Notes: a model not told the origin generated them from the letters alone. DNA of 64,000 bases from Bacteroidota bacterium (GCA_023430465.1 JAEZAM010000113.1:1-64000); one strand, 5' to 3'; positions 34,621 to 44,304 are shown, counted from the first letter of the stretch. Numbers and translations are program-made.

Positions 34621-37600
34621 TCAGTGTTTGAGCACTCGTCTGACTATCATCCGGTCTTTCGCGATCACCCGCAGTGTATAAATCCCTCCGGCTAAATGAC
34701 CAGTCTGATCAAAGCTGAAGTGATTCACTCCGGCAAATGCCATCCTGCTGCCGGCCAACACTGTTTTTCCATTCATATCCACCAGCTCAAGCTGAACCGG
34801 TGCGTTTGCAGGCACGGCGATATCAAATGACAGTGAGCTTTTGAACGGATTGATCACATTCACGAACTGGAGATCAGTTGCCTGCCGCTGCAATTGGATC
34901 ACGGCAGAATATTTCTTCCGGCCCGTTGATGTCACCATAATGATCCTGTACCATGTTTTTCCTGTGAGCACTACGGGATCATCGAACACGTACTGGTTAA
35001 ATTCTGAGCCATTAACCAATGCCTGCTTCGTTCCGGCGGTGGTGAAGATATATCCGTCAGTACTGCGCTCGATGATATATTGAAGACCTTGTTCTTCTTT
35101 TGAGGTTGTCCAGTTAAGTTGTCCAAAGCCGTTCACCAGTCGCCCATTCAGGCTCAGCCATTCTGTATTCAATACCGGTGTGCAATCCTGTACGGCCAGG
35201 TTGATGATGCTGATACCATCGGTCACACGGCAATCCGGGTTAGCCAGGTTGGTTGCCGAAGTAGCCACGAGCACGCGGTAAAGCTTGCCACTATCCGTCA
35301 CGGTAGTTGGCGGGATGGTATAGCGTGTGATATACTCATATGAGTTGGTAGCCGGGTTGAATACCGAGACACTATCGCGCGGGGCACCGAGATCCGTCCA
35401 TGATGACCCTCCGTCTGTACTTTCCTGCCATTGGTGATGGGTATAGTTATCGAAATAAGATCGGATAGTATCATATAATACCAGTGGATTTCCTTCACAC
35501 ACCGTTGGATTCAGCGAAGGCGAATAACTCATATTCGGAAGGCATGTGGCAATTGATATATCATCCATTACCCAGTCGTTGCCTCCACCACCCTGGCCGT
35601 TGTTACGGATAGAAAAAGTGAGGCTGGTTTGTGATGGGCCTGTCTGGAAAACAAATCCTTTCTTTATCCAGCCCGTCGTATCGATCTCGCCCGTATTATA
35701 CCTGTCCACATCATCAAGGATGAATGTAAGATTAGGATTCACACCGGGTCGGAAGGTCTGCGAGCCAATTGAGTCAACCCCGCAATTGGGACAAATATTT
35801 CTTACCCAGGCTGAAAATTCATAAAAGGTGTTTGGACAAAGGCCTGTTACAACCTGGCGATAGGCTTCGGATGCAACATAGTCAGCATTTACCATAAGCA
35901 TGTATCCACCCGGATCGGTAGCTGCAGGAGGTGCATTGCCGATTGCATCATTGGTACCGGTATGATCGCCATCAATATACCAGTGACCATTGAACATCCG
36001 GTTGATACAACTGTCTTGCGACGGCAATGGACCGGTGCAATTACCGGCCCGGCGGGCATTGCGATAGGTGCTGCTACGGGGACTCGAATTTTTCACAATA
36101 CCATACTGACCGTCTCCTACTGCCTGTGCCGTAGAAACGTTATTTACATAAGTATATCCCGGTATCGGGTAAGCCAGGTTATAGCCGCGATTCAGCGTGG
36201 TGCCCGAACCAAAAGTACCACCCGACTCCTGTGCACTGTTTACACCTGTGGCATTCGCACAAAGTGTCATAGGTTCGGAGATCAGTATCTGGTAAGGAGT
36301 TGCAGTGAGCGATGAATCAGGACCATCTTCCGCGTGGCGATACATGAATTTTCCGGCACCAAGAGTTATGATATCGCCGGGCGCACCAGTAACAACAACC
36401 CGGAAGGATGTGGCGAAAAGCAGACCACTTCCCCCCCTTGGACGATTCGACCCAAGCATTCTTCCGGCACCCGTGATATCAGTCAAACTGTTATCCACGG
36501 AAGGCCCCGGGGCCGATCCCTGGAATCCGAGATTCAGTCGCACATTATATTCACCCGGTGCGGGTGAGGCTACATAGGTAGCAGCGTCATCGCCTGCCAA
36601 TGGGGTAAAACGCTGATAGGTCAGACCCTCATTTGTTACGACCCTGATACTGTCACCAGCGCCCGAGAGCATGGCTGTATTCGTAGGTACATTATCGAGA
36701 TAACGCGTGTTATAGAGCGTTCCGCTTGTATAATGAATCGTCATCCTGACTTCCAGTGTATCCCCCTGCTCAACAACGCCGCCTATATTTTTTTTGGATA
36801 CGTTTACATAACTGTTTCCATATCTCGGTCGCACCGGATTGGAGACACAAATACTGAACCCCCAGTTGGTTCCTGACATGGTGGGTGAGTTGGAGTATAC
36901 GCGGATATAATAGGTGTTACCCATCACAAGCCCGGTGCCCCCTGGTGTGGTGGCGGTATTCAAGGTCAGTGCACTGGTACCAGTTCCGCTTACACAGGCA
37001 AGTGAAGTCCATGTGCCGCAGCTTCCATCGAGCAATTGCATGCGGGTGCCTGCAGTACCAAACGTGGAGCCAATGCCGGCGAGTGTTATCGAGGGATGGT
37101 TTGATTGGGCAACAAACCGATACCATGCATCGGCGGATGCACTGTTCCCGCACTCTGAAGGAACACCGGCTGTAGCGGTGGCATTCAGCAACGTCTGGCC
37201 CGTCAGGGCCGTGCAGGCAGTACCCGATGACGACAACAATGTAGCATTCAAACAGTCGTCATTTGCAGGAGGCGCCGGGTTCGTAATGCAAATAGTGAAT
37301 CCACCATTGGAAGTGGGAATCGGGCCGGAAACGGAAAATACACGCAGGTAATAAGTGGCGCCAACAACAAGGCCTGTCGGCGTGAGTGGTGCGAGGTTAC
37401 ACGCCACGGACGTCAGTGCGCCACATGTACCGGAGAAGACCTGTATCCGTGGTGAATTAACGGATGTACCCACAGATCCTAGTGTGATGGTAGGATTGGT
37501 TACTTCTGCCACGAACCGGTACCAGACATCATACTGTGGAGTACCGCCGCAACCACCTGGGCTGCCTGAAGTAATGGCTGCGTATTCCAGCGTACCTGAG

Positions 37601-38166
37601 ACGGGTGAACAGGAAGACCCGGAACTAAGTAAGGGCGCAGCAGAACACTCATCATTTGCCGGCGCATCCACCACGGCTATATCAAAGCCATAGTTTGAAC
37701 CCGTGGCAGAGGTAGTATTGGTGACTATACGTATAAAATATGTTTGGCCTACCACCAGAGGTGCAAGGCCGGAAGTGGTCATCGTAGTTGTTGTAACACA
37801 GCGAAGTGAAGTCCAGGTACCGCAGGATCCGCTTAGCAACTGGATCCGCACACCTGAGGCAGTAATACTTGGCGTCCCGGTTCCCAGTGAGCTCAGAATG
37901 ATAGTTGGATAGGATGACTGGGCTACAAACCTGTACCATACATCCACGGAGGTTGCAGTTCCGCAAGAACCAGGGACCCCGGCAGTAGCAGTAGCCGCTG
38001 TCATTGTCTGCCCGGTTAGTGGTACAGGGCTACTCGCTGAAGTCAATAATGTGGACGATGCGCAGACATCATTTGCCGGTTGCGCGTACGAAAGCCCTGG
38101 CAATAGTGCGAAAAGGGAAAAAGCGTAAAGGCGGGCTTTTTGTAGCTTCCCGAAGATGGTGTTCAT
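34621..38166 (-). CDS. large T9SS cargo protein with three beta-sandwich repeats (paralogue B)
   Basis: An 1181-residue secreted protein built like the one at 29259-32759. Signal peptide MNTIFGKLQKARLYAFSLF to SYAQ, three PPC-like repeats (about 25-145, 150-260, 270-395, starts PANDVCAS, PANDECSA, PANDDCLN), a middle region with YGNSYVNVSKK, a carbohydrate-binding-like module with CPNTFYEFSAWVRN, and a T9SS tail (GGIYTLRVIAKD, basic VRRVLKH). A stretch of 49 residues running from DDISIATCLP to QWQES is identical to paralogue A although synonymous DNA positions differ widely. The frame opens at 38214, but the ATG at 38166 starts the signal peptide. The function is unknown. Confidence 0.88.
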   Translation of the reverse strand: MNTIFGKLQKARLYAFSLFALLPGLSYAQPANDVCASSTLLTSASSPVPLTGQTMTAATATAGVPGSCGTATSVDVWYRFVAQSSYPTIILSSLGTGTPSITASGVRIQLLSGSCGTWTSLRCVTTTTMTTSGLAPLVVGQTYFIRIVTNTTSATGSNYGFDIAVVDAPANDECSAAPLLSSGSSCSPVSGTLEYAAITSGSPGGCGGTPQYDVWYRFVAEVTNPTITLGSVGTSVNSPRIQVFSGTCGALTSVACNLAPLTPTGLVVGATYYLRVFSVSGPIPTSNGGFTICITNPAPPANDDCLNATLLSSSGTACTALTGQTLLNATATAGVPSECGNSASADAWYRFVAQSNHPSITLAGIGSTFGTAGTRMQLLDGSCGTWTSLACVSGTGTSALTLNTATTPGGTGLVMGNTYYIRVYSNSPTMSGTNWGFSICVSNPVRPRYGNSYVNVSKKNIGGVVEQGDTLEVRMTIHYTSGTLYNTRYLDNVPTNTAMLSGAGDSIRVVTNEGLTYQRFTPLAGDDAATYVASPAPGEYNVRLNLGFQGSAPGPSVDNSLTDITGAGRMLGSNRPRGGSGLLFATSFRVVVTGAPGDIITLGAGKFMYRHAEDGPDSSLTATPYQILISEPMTLCANATGVNSAQESGGTFGSGTTLNRGYNLAYPIPGYTYVNNVSTAQAVGDGQYGIVKNSSPRSSTYRNARRAGNCTGPLPSQDSCINRMFNGHWYIDGDHTGTNDAIGNAPPAATDPGGYMLMVNADYVASEAYRQVVTGLCPNTFYEFSAWVRNICPNCGVDSIGSQTFRPGVNPNLTFILDDVDRYNTGEIDTTGWIKKGFVFQTGPSQTSLTFSIRNNGQGGGGNDWVMDDISIATCLPNMSYSPSLNPTVCEGNPLVLYDTIRSYFDNYTHHQWQESTDGGSSWTDLGAPRDSVSVFNPATNSYEYITRYTIPPTTVTDSGKLYRVLVATSATNLANPDCRVTDGISIINLAVQDCTPVLNTEWLSLNGRLVNGFGQLNWTTSKEEQGLQYIIERSTDGYIFTTAGTKQALVNGSEFNQYVFDDPVVLTGKTWYRIIMVTSTGRKKYSAVIQLQRQATDLQFVNVINPFKSSLSFDIAVPANAPVQLELVDMNGKTVLAGSRMAFAGVNHFSFDQTGHLAGGIYTLRVIAKDRMIVRRVLKH

Positions 38167-38294
38167 AAGCGGATGGTGTTTATTTCTACAGGATATTGGA
38201 CCTGCAAAATACAATGCGTTCCACCAACTGACAATAAGTGTAAACTCAGTTTTACATAATCATAAGATTGGTAAAAACCCCACGTACACTTACT

Positions 38295-38326
38295 AAAATG
38301 GGGGACACCATTGCGTCCCCCATTTT
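38295..38326 (-). terminator. terminator of the 911-residue cargo gene
   Basis: A perfect 12-bp stem AAAATGGGGGAC / GTCCCCCATTTT (38295-38306 with 38315-38326), 17 bases past the stop codon of the gene at 38343. The stem ends in A/T pairs, so the T-run on the minus strand is within the stem. Confidence 0.85.
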
Positions 38327-38342
38327 CTCAGATAACATTAGA

Positions 38343-41078
38343 TCACCTGACCTTGAGGAATTTTGCCTGCTGCAGATCATCATCCTGCCGAAGTTGGATG
38401 TAATAGAGGCCATTGCCCCACTCGGGCCGATCCTGCACATAAATTATGTTATTTCCTTTTTCAGCAAACTCGTTTAGCACAGCTATTTGTTTCCCCTGTG
38501 CATCATAGATCCGGATATGCACGTTGCCGCGTTTTGTTGCGAAATAGGTGAGCGAGAAATTTCCGTGAACAGGGTTTGGAGAAACTTTGATCAGGCCACG
38601 TATGCGACCAGAGCTCACTTTTATCACAACAGAATAGCGAATGATGGATCCACGCTCGATCATTTTCAGCCGGTAAAACAACGTACCGGCAGGAAATGAT
38701 GCATCCGCATAGCTGTACTCGCGACCTGCTGCATTGTTCGATGCCGCCTGCTGATTCAGGCGATAAAAATTGACACCGTCTTCACTGCGCTCCACTTCAA
38801 AATATTCCATGTTTGACTCGAGTTCGGTTTCCCAGCGAACCATATTAACGCCAGATTCCTGTGTCACGCTAAACCGGTGAAGCAACAAGGGAAGCGTGGT
38901 GCCACATTCCGGGTAAATGCTCGCGGAATCGCTGGTCACCAGGCCGGCAGGATCTGTAACGGTAAGTCGGAAAAACCAATGATATGTATCTCCATTGCAC
39001 CCGATCCGCGATATCCTGGTGGACGTGGCTGGAAGAGGATCGATCTGCTCGGCATGTTCATGGTTGTTATGGCGAAGGAAAGTTTGCCATGCATAAGTTA
39101 ATTGCCCATTTGCAAATTCTGCGTCTGATACGTTCGCGGTACAGGCATACATCGTATCTGTCCCAATCTGGTAATAGGAATCATCGATTGGACTGGTGAT
39201 TTGCACAAGGGGGGGAGTGTTGTTGGCTGAAATGATGATGCTGTCTGTTGCACTCGCCCCCGCATTGTCCGTCACGGTAAGCTTTACCACAAACTTCGTG
39301 GGTACTCCCGCCGGCGCATTGAAAGTGTGGGTGGGGGCTGCCTCTGTGCTTGTGTTCCCGTCGCCAAAGTCCCAGCTATAGCCGGTTACGGTACCATCCT
39401 GGTCGAAGGAAGATGCGCCGCTAAAATTGACCTGCAAAGCTGCGGGGCCATATGCAATATCAGAAACCGGTACAGGAACCGGCGGAATATTACCACCGAA
39501 ATTGATTCGCTTAACACCGGTACCACCGATCTCGACGGTGACCAATGTGCCGTCGAGCGGGTTCTGCGTTACGCAGACAAGATTGGAAAATCCGCTCCCA
39601 AAATTATCCACCCGGGTAACCACATCTGTAAAATCAAGTGATACACGTTTCAGCCACTGACCGCCAAGGTCTGCCATGAAAAAACTGTTTTGGTAGGTTG
39701 CAGGGTACGCGGTGCCGGTGTACCAGGTCCCTGCAACGACGCAGTTTCCGCTGAAAGGTGTACCGGTAACATTCGATGCCGGGGTGCCGATCGTTGCCAC
39801 CGTTGCATTGTTGCCCGTAAAGGTCGGCACGCGGCTGTCTGCTGATCCATGACGATAATCGATAGAAGGCCGCCGGTGAAAATTCCTGTTGTGATCACCA
39901 ATGCTCTGCGTGTTGTCGCAAGGATTGAACACAGTTTTAATCTGATCCGCGGTCGCCTGTTTCAGCAGGCTTTTGAAAGTAAAATATTGCTGAGTACACG
40001 TCGTACCATTGTAAAGCGGATTGGGTGCATCACGGTTAACGGTAGTCATCGAGTAATAACTGTTAAGCGTTGTATGACCCTCGAAAAGTGGCCAGCCGCA
40101 ATTCATACCTGGCGCAGTGATGACGTTCAGTTCTTCCCATAAATTCCAACCAACATCGCCAACATAGATCTCTCCGATATCACCGGTAGTAGGGTTGGTG
40201 GAACCAGAGCCCGGCTTCACAGCGATCCTGAATGGATTTCTGAAACCCATTGCCCATACCCTCGATTTTGGAGCACGGGGTTCTGCAGGATCGAAGAATG
40301 GATTGCTCCCGACCCCATTGCCCGTTTCCGGATCGAGACGAAGTAGCTTGCCATTGTGACTGTTCAGCAATTGCGAGCGAAATGATCCTACATTTTCTTC
40401 CGGACGAATGATGCCATCGAGCAATGCCTGTGTGTAGTAAGTATGAGCCACATTACCTCCATCGGAAGTTGAATAGCTGGCACCGTCGCCTGTTGATGCC
40501 AGCAGCATTCCATCTGCAGTGAAGGCCAGGCCGCCGACACTGTGGGATTCATAAAGTATGGGCACACCAGTGGAAGGTGTTTCACCCAGCAAAACAGTGC
40601 GGCTGGCAGGGTTCGCAACCAGGTCTGATCCGCTCATTGCTGTCTGGTAGCGCGTGATCCGGCCTATTGTTGCTGCGAAATATTGATCGGTTGCCGGATT
40701 GTAAGATCCCGTTCCGAAATTCATAAGATGGTGACGGTCGACGACGTAGAGAAGATAGATCCGGCCGTTGGAGGCAAATTCTGGATCAAGTGCAAAACCC
40801 AGCAGGCCATGATCCCGCCATCCCCCAACCTCCTCACGAAGGTTGATCACAGGTGTTGCCTGTTTAATATAGTTTCCACTTCCGTTGCGGTTGCAAACAT
40901 AGACGCGTCCTTCTTTTTCCCAGACGAATAGTTTTTGGCCATCCTTTGAAAATACGGCACCGACGGGCTGAGTCCATCCGCTTCCGATAGCGGTTGTAGA
41001 GAATCCCGCCGGAAGGGTCTGGCTTTTTGCATGACAGAGCATGCAGATGCATAAAGCAAGAGTTAAAAGCTTCTTCAT
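38343..41078 (-). CDS. PQQ-dependent sugar dehydrogenase-like protein with PKD and T9SS domains
   Basis: A 911-residue secreted protein. Signal peptide MKKLLTLALCICMLCHAKSQ, then a propeller of the GSDH family (about 20-515) with VGAVFSKDGQKLFVWEKEGRV, GLLGFALDPEF, HSVGGLAFTADG, LNSHNGKLLRLDPETG and MGFRNPFRIAV, then GWNLWEELN and CGWPLFEG. A PKD domain follows (about 530-615; YSWDFGDGNTS and FVVKLTVTDNAGA), then an Ig-like module (about 625-735), an FN3-like stretch (RWETELESNMEYFEVERS) and a T9SS tail (VSPNPVHGN, GLYYIQL, KFLKVR). The catalytic role is a family inference. It differs from the 26362 gene product in having the PKD domain. Confidence 0.9.
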   Translation of the reverse strand: MKKLLTLALCICMLCHAKSQTLPAGFSTTAIGSGWTQPVGAVFSKDGQKLFVWEKEGRVYVCNRNGSGNYIKQATPVINLREEVGGWRDHGLLGFALDPEFASNGRIYLLYVVDRHHLMNFGTGSYNPATDQYFAATIGRITRYQTAMSGSDLVANPASRTVLLGETPSTGVPILYESHSVGGLAFTADGMLLASTGDGASYSTSDGGNVAHTYYTQALLDGIIRPEENVGSFRSQLLNSHNGKLLRLDPETGNGVGSNPFFDPAEPRAPKSRVWAMGFRNPFRIAVKPGSGSTNPTTGDIGEIYVGDVGWNLWEELNVITAPGMNCGWPLFEGHTTLNSYYSMTTVNRDAPNPLYNGTTCTQQYFTFKSLLKQATADQIKTVFNPCDNTQSIGDHNRNFHRRPSIDYRHGSADSRVPTFTGNNATVATIGTPASNVTGTPFSGNCVVAGTWYTGTAYPATYQNSFFMADLGGQWLKRVSLDFTDVVTRVDNFGSGFSNLVCVTQNPLDGTLVTVEIGGTGVKRINFGGNIPPVPVPVSDIAYGPAALQVNFSGASSFDQDGTVTGYSWDFGDGNTSTEAAPTHTFNAPAGVPTKFVVKLTVTDNAGASATDSIIISANNTPPLVQITSPIDDSYYQIGTDTMYACTANVSDAEFANGQLTYAWQTFLRHNNHEHAEQIDPLPATSTRISRIGCNGDTYHWFFRLTVTDPAGLVTSDSASIYPECGTTLPLLLHRFSVTQESGVNMVRWETELESNMEYFEVERSEDGVNFYRLNQQAASNNAAGREYSYADASFPAGTLFYRLKMIERGSIIRYSVVIKVSSGRIRGLIKVSPNPVHGNFSLTYFATKRGNVHIRIYDAQGKQIAVLNEFAEKGNNIIYVQDRPEWGNGLYYIQLRQDDDLQQAKFLKVR

Positions 41079-41231
41079 AAACAGTTAGTTAAATGGTAGT
41101 GGCTGTCCTTAAGGATAGAAGAAGCTAAAGAGGCATTAATAAGGATTTGGAGAAATTGCAGCAGAGTGCCACCTGTAGCCGGAAATGCAACCGGAGCGCA
41201 CAAGATAAAAAGAATTCCAGCAATTCAAAAC

Positions 41232-41921
41232 CTATTTGAAAACGCTGTCAGGAACCCCCTTGTTGATCGTATAACTACTATAATTTATTTCCACCCGTCC
41301 TTTATTTTCACCTGTTCCGCCAGCAGGCTTTGATTTTTTGCTGCCATCATCATAGTCAAATGTTACACCCTTGGGTAGTTTGTAATCCTTGGTATTGAAG
41401 CTGAAAACGACCTTGTCGGCCAATGCATAGGCGGCGTATTTGCCATAGGTCATTTCGAGCTCATACGTCCCGTTTTCTTTCGTTGTTGTTTTTGCCTTTT
41501 TTACGAGCAGTGCCTTTTCATCTATATAAAGGGTCGACAACACTACATCAGAGCCATCTTTTTTAGGCAGTAGTTTTATGATCCGCAGCCCGCTTCCCGA
41601 CTCCTTACCTCCGTCGATCAGATCATAGTCACCGGTGGCTGTGAAAATGTTTCCGAGATTGATATTAACAGAACCCTTGGGTATAAACGAAATCCCTGTT
41701 TCATTTTTGATCCGCATCTGGTCAGGTTTACGGAAATACACCTTTACGTCTGCCACAGGGGTCTTCATGAAGTTGACGTTGGTCTTCATTTTGCCAGCCG
41801 CAGCGTAATCATTGACCTTATCAAGCTTTGCCTTGATCCCGGAGATGAGGGTCGCTGGTTCCTGACCCAATATGTTGAGGGCAATCGAAGAGACAAAGAG
41901 CAGGGTAATAAACTGTTTCAT
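41232..41921 (-). CDS. LolA-like outer-membrane lipoprotein carrier protein
   Basis: A 229-residue periplasmic protein. Signal peptide MKQFITLLFVSSIALNILGQ, then a half-barrel of the LolA/LolB type: LDKVNDYAAAGKMKTNVN, VYFRKPDQMRIKNETG, and a YELEMTYGKYAAYALADKVVFSF strand. The family carries lipoproteins or lipids between membranes; this protein is divergent and could have another lipophilic ligand. It is the third gene of an apparent operon behind an ABC ATPase and an ABC-2 permease (12 bases after the permease), an order that suggests joint action in envelope transport. That link is inference. Confidence 0.8.
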   Translation of the reverse strand: MKQFITLLFVSSIALNILGQEPATLISGIKAKLDKVNDYAAAGKMKTNVNFMKTPVADVKVYFRKPDQMRIKNETGISFIPKGSVNINLGNIFTATGDYDLIDGGKESGSGLRIIKLLPKKDGSDVVLSTLYIDEKALLVKKAKTTTKENGTYELEMTYGKYAAYALADKVVFSFNTKDYKLPKGVTFDYDDGSKKSKPAGGTGENKGRVEINYSSYTINKGVPDSVFK

Positions 41922-41933
41922 ATGATATCAATT

Positions 41934-42824
41934 TTAACTAAGAATATCTTTCCGTCTGAAGACATAGATGGCTGAAAACAGGAACAGGAAAATATATGCT
42001 ACAAGGACGACAAGACTACGCCATATGGCTGCAAGGTTCTCCACTGAACCATTGATGGTAGTGCCGTCTTCCGTTGCCTGGACGTAGAAAAACCCTTTCC
42101 AGGCAACCATGTGCGTAGTGAAAAGATATGGCTTGACAGTATCATCATAGATGGGAATATTCATCCCTGATAAAATCGTGAATACGATCACCACACTCAT
42201 GGTGGCGATGATGGGACCAATGGAGTTTTCAGCAAACACGCTCAGCAGGAGGGCCAGGGAAGCGACCGTGGTTAGTGCAACTGCTGCAAAACCAAACGCG
42301 GCAAAATATCTCCATAATACATCGAAATGCTGCATCTGCTCGATTCCTTCGGAGCGCAACACGATCATGTCATTCGTTCCGAATATCAGCATGCTGCCGA
42401 AGAGAGCGAGCAACGCCATCCATATCAGGAGACCAAGCGTGTAGATCACAGAGGCAATGAATTTCACCAGTATGTATTGCGTACGGCTCACAGGTCTTGT
42501 CAGCGAGAGACGCAATGTTCCCATGTTTGCTTCGCCGGCGATGGCATCGCCGGCTACAAGTGCCACCAGCAGCGGCATCTGCATCAGCAGGGTGTTAAGT
42601 ATGATGAAACAAATGAGGTAGCCGTTCAGGAGCTGATCTTTCAGCGTATCAGGAAACTCGAAGGAACTGGCAAGATTGCTCAGTAACAGATCGATGTAGG
42701 CTTTGCCATCGAACTTCAGCGCCACCTGGATCAGCAGGATGATCGCAGCGATGGCCCCAAAGCCAATATAGGTCCGCGGCCGTTTGAATATTTTATATAG
42801 CTCAAGCTTTAAAAGGTTCCACAT
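41934..42824 (-). CDS. ABC-2 type transporter permease
   Basis: A 296-residue membrane protein with about six hydrophobic helices. The N terminus LKLELYKIFKRPRTYIGF is typical of ABC-2 permeases that pair with the ATPase encoded just upstream; GTLRLSLTRPVSRTQYILVKF is the cytoplasmic coupling-helix region of this family. Its start overlaps the ATPase gene by 23 bases, so the two are cotranslated and almost surely form one transporter. The substrate is unknown. Confidence 0.9.
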   Translation of the reverse strand: MWNLLKLELYKIFKRPRTYIGFGAIAAIILLIQVALKFDGKAYIDLLLSNLASSFEFPDTLKDQLLNGYLICFIILNTLLMQMPLLVALVAGDAIAGEANMGTLRLSLTRPVSRTQYILVKFIASVIYTLGLLIWMALLALFGSMLIFGTNDMIVLRSEGIEQMQHFDVLWRYFAAFGFAAVALTTVASLALLLSVFAENSIGPIIATMSVVIVFTILSGMNIPIYDDTVKPYLFTTHMVAWKGFFYVQATEDGTTINGSVENLAAIWRSLVVLVAYIFLFLFSAIYVFRRKDILS

Positions 42825-43737
42825 GCTGATTTCCGGATGTTAATGAAAGGAAATAATCCTCCAGAGAGTTCCTGGACCGATAGGAAATTACCGGCACACC
42901 CATCTGCATGAGGCGGGAGAGAATATCATGGACAGCATCTTTATGTGCCTTCAATAAAATATAGTCTTCTTTTTTTGAGACCAGCAGCGACTGCAGGGTT
43001 GATTGCCGCAATTGCTGCATCGATCTCTCATCATTGAGCGTCTTTATTTCTATCACTGTTTCCAGTGGATCAAACAGCTCTTTCACCGTGCCCTCCACCA
43101 CCTTTTTTCCTTTGTCGATGATCAGCATTGAATCGGCAAGCACTTCCATTTCACTCAGCAGGTGTGAGGATACCATCACCGTTTTATTTCTTTCGCGGCT
43201 GAGATGAAGGATCAGGTTGCGGATATCCGCGATACCCTGGGGATCGAGGCCGTTGGTAGGCTCATCGAGAATGATGAGATCCGGGTTGTGAACAAGGGCC
43301 GTTGCTATACCGAGACGCTGTTTCATGCCCTGTGAAAACGTACGCACTTTACTGTCTGCGCGTTCTGCCAGGCCGACCAGCTCAAGCTGCTCCATCAACA
43401 CTGACCGGCCAGGTCTCAGGCCGCTCATCGCGGCAAACAGCTTCAGGTTTTCCAGGGCAGTAAGGTATTTGTACAGATCGGGTCGCTCGATGATGGCGCC
43501 CACCCGACGAAGAATTTCCCTGCGTTGTGTACGCAGATCCAGTCCGAAGATGCTAATGTCTCCCGAGGTCGGTGTTATAAGGGTGAGCAACATCCGGATG
43601 GTAGTCGACTTCCCCGCACCGTTCTGCCCCAGGAATCCATATATCTTCCCTTCCGGAACGGAAAAAGACAGCTCGTGAACAGCCTGGAATTTCCCAAACT
43701 CCTTTGACAACCGCTTTACTTCAACTACAGGGCTCAT
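42802..43737 (-). CDS. ABC transporter ATP-binding protein
   Basis: A 311-residue ATPase of the ABC-2 exporter class. Walker A is GQNGAGKSTT (about residues 37-46), the signature is FSQGMKQRLGIA, Walker B LIILDEPTNGLDPQG, and the switch His is in VMVSSHLLSEME. A C-terminal extension (about 215-311) is typical of ATPases for membrane-anchored permeases such as bacitracin- or gliding-type exporters. TTG at 43743 is in frame, but the ATG at 43737 is better. A -7 box lies 14 bases upstream. It heads an operon with the permease and the LolA-like gene. Confidence 0.95.
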   Translation of the reverse strand: MSPVVEVKRLSKEFGKFQAVHELSFSVPEGKIYGFLGQNGAGKSTTIRMLLTLITPTSGDISIFGLDLRTQRREILRRVGAIIERPDLYKYLTALENLKLFAAMSGLRPGRSVLMEQLELVGLAERADSKVRTFSQGMKQRLGIATALVHNPDLIILDEPTNGLDPQGIADIRNLILHLSRERNKTVMVSSHLLSEMEVLADSMLIIDKGKKVVEGTVKELFDPLETVIEIKTLNDERSMQQLRQSTLQSLLVSKKEDYILLKAHKDAVHDILSRLMQMGVPVISYRSRNSLEDYFLSLTSGNQHVEPFKA

Positions 43738-43750
43738 GGACAACTTTGTA

Positions 43751-43758
43751 CAAAGGTA
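43751..43758 (-). promoter_or_regulatory. candidate promoter -7 box of the ABC operon
   Basis: TACCTTTG on the minus strand matches TAnnTTTG. It would give a leader of about 8-10 bases. I see no TTTG at 19-21 bases, so only the -7 element is supported. Confidence 0.35.
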
Positions 43759-44114
43759 TCGACTATAGCCGCTGTAAATGAAGGTCTTGGGACTTTTACA
43801 AAATATTTTCCCGCAAAAACTTGCAAATTCCCGGGGCGCTTGTTACGTTTGTTTAGCGGTTCGGAAAACCACATTTTTCCAGCGAACAAATACCCAGCAA
43901 AACCGAACAGGAATTTTACACCCAAGATCATTAAGGTTTACAACCGCTTGCAGAAGATAAACGAACCATTTAGCCTTTTGCAGCGTCATATAGTCGACAA
44001 AGACTTTGTTTCAGGACCTGGCCCCTTTTACAAGCCACAATTTACCGCCCGGTCAGACCGTTTAATTGCTTCCCGCAAGGGGAGTAATTGTTGACAACCC
44101 TAATCTGTACCTGT
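43759..44114. other. intergenic stretch without a recognised gene
   Basis: This part of the gap before the winged-helix gene is AT-rich, with several short open frames that show no family motif or export signal. It contains GTTGACAAC near 44090, a word also found in the palindrome at 53192. I can support nothing more in it. Confidence 0.6.
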
Positions 44115-44237
44115 ATGCAAACAAAACATTCACCTGTAAGGAAATTTTTCCAGCAACTCCGCTCTTTTAGGGCAAAAATGGCAAAGCTGAAGAAGTTGTT
44201 TCCGCATATCGTCCTCCAGCCTAACTGGGATCGCTGA
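44115..44237 (+). CDS. possible 40-residue basic small protein
   Basis: An ATG-started frame of 40 codons, rich in Lys and Arg (MQTKHSPVRKFFQQLRSFRA at its N terminus, then KMAKLKKLFPH). No family is recognised and no promoter or ribosome site is clear. The composition suits a nucleic-acid or ribosome binder, but a chance frame is just as possible. Confidence 0.22.
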   Translation: MQTKHSPVRKFFQQLRSFRAKMAKLKKLFPHIVLQPNWDR

Positions 44238-44267
44238 CGATCTCTTTAAAATATACACTTAGAGTTC

Positions 44268-44301
44268 CAAAACAAACAACGGCTTCCTTTCCAGGAGGCT
44301 G
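44268..44301 (-). terminator. terminator of the regulator operon
   Basis: AGCCTCCT pairs with AGGAAGCC (44293-44300 with 44281-44288, two wobble pairs), followed on the minus strand by GTTGTTTGTTTT. It starts four bases after the stop codon of the winged-helix gene. Confidence 0.6.
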
Positions 44302-44304
44302 TTT

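Noticed and set aside
43840..44094. 84-codon plus-strand frame in the gap before the winged-helix gene
   Set aside because: No start context, no family motif and a composition like noncoding DNA here.
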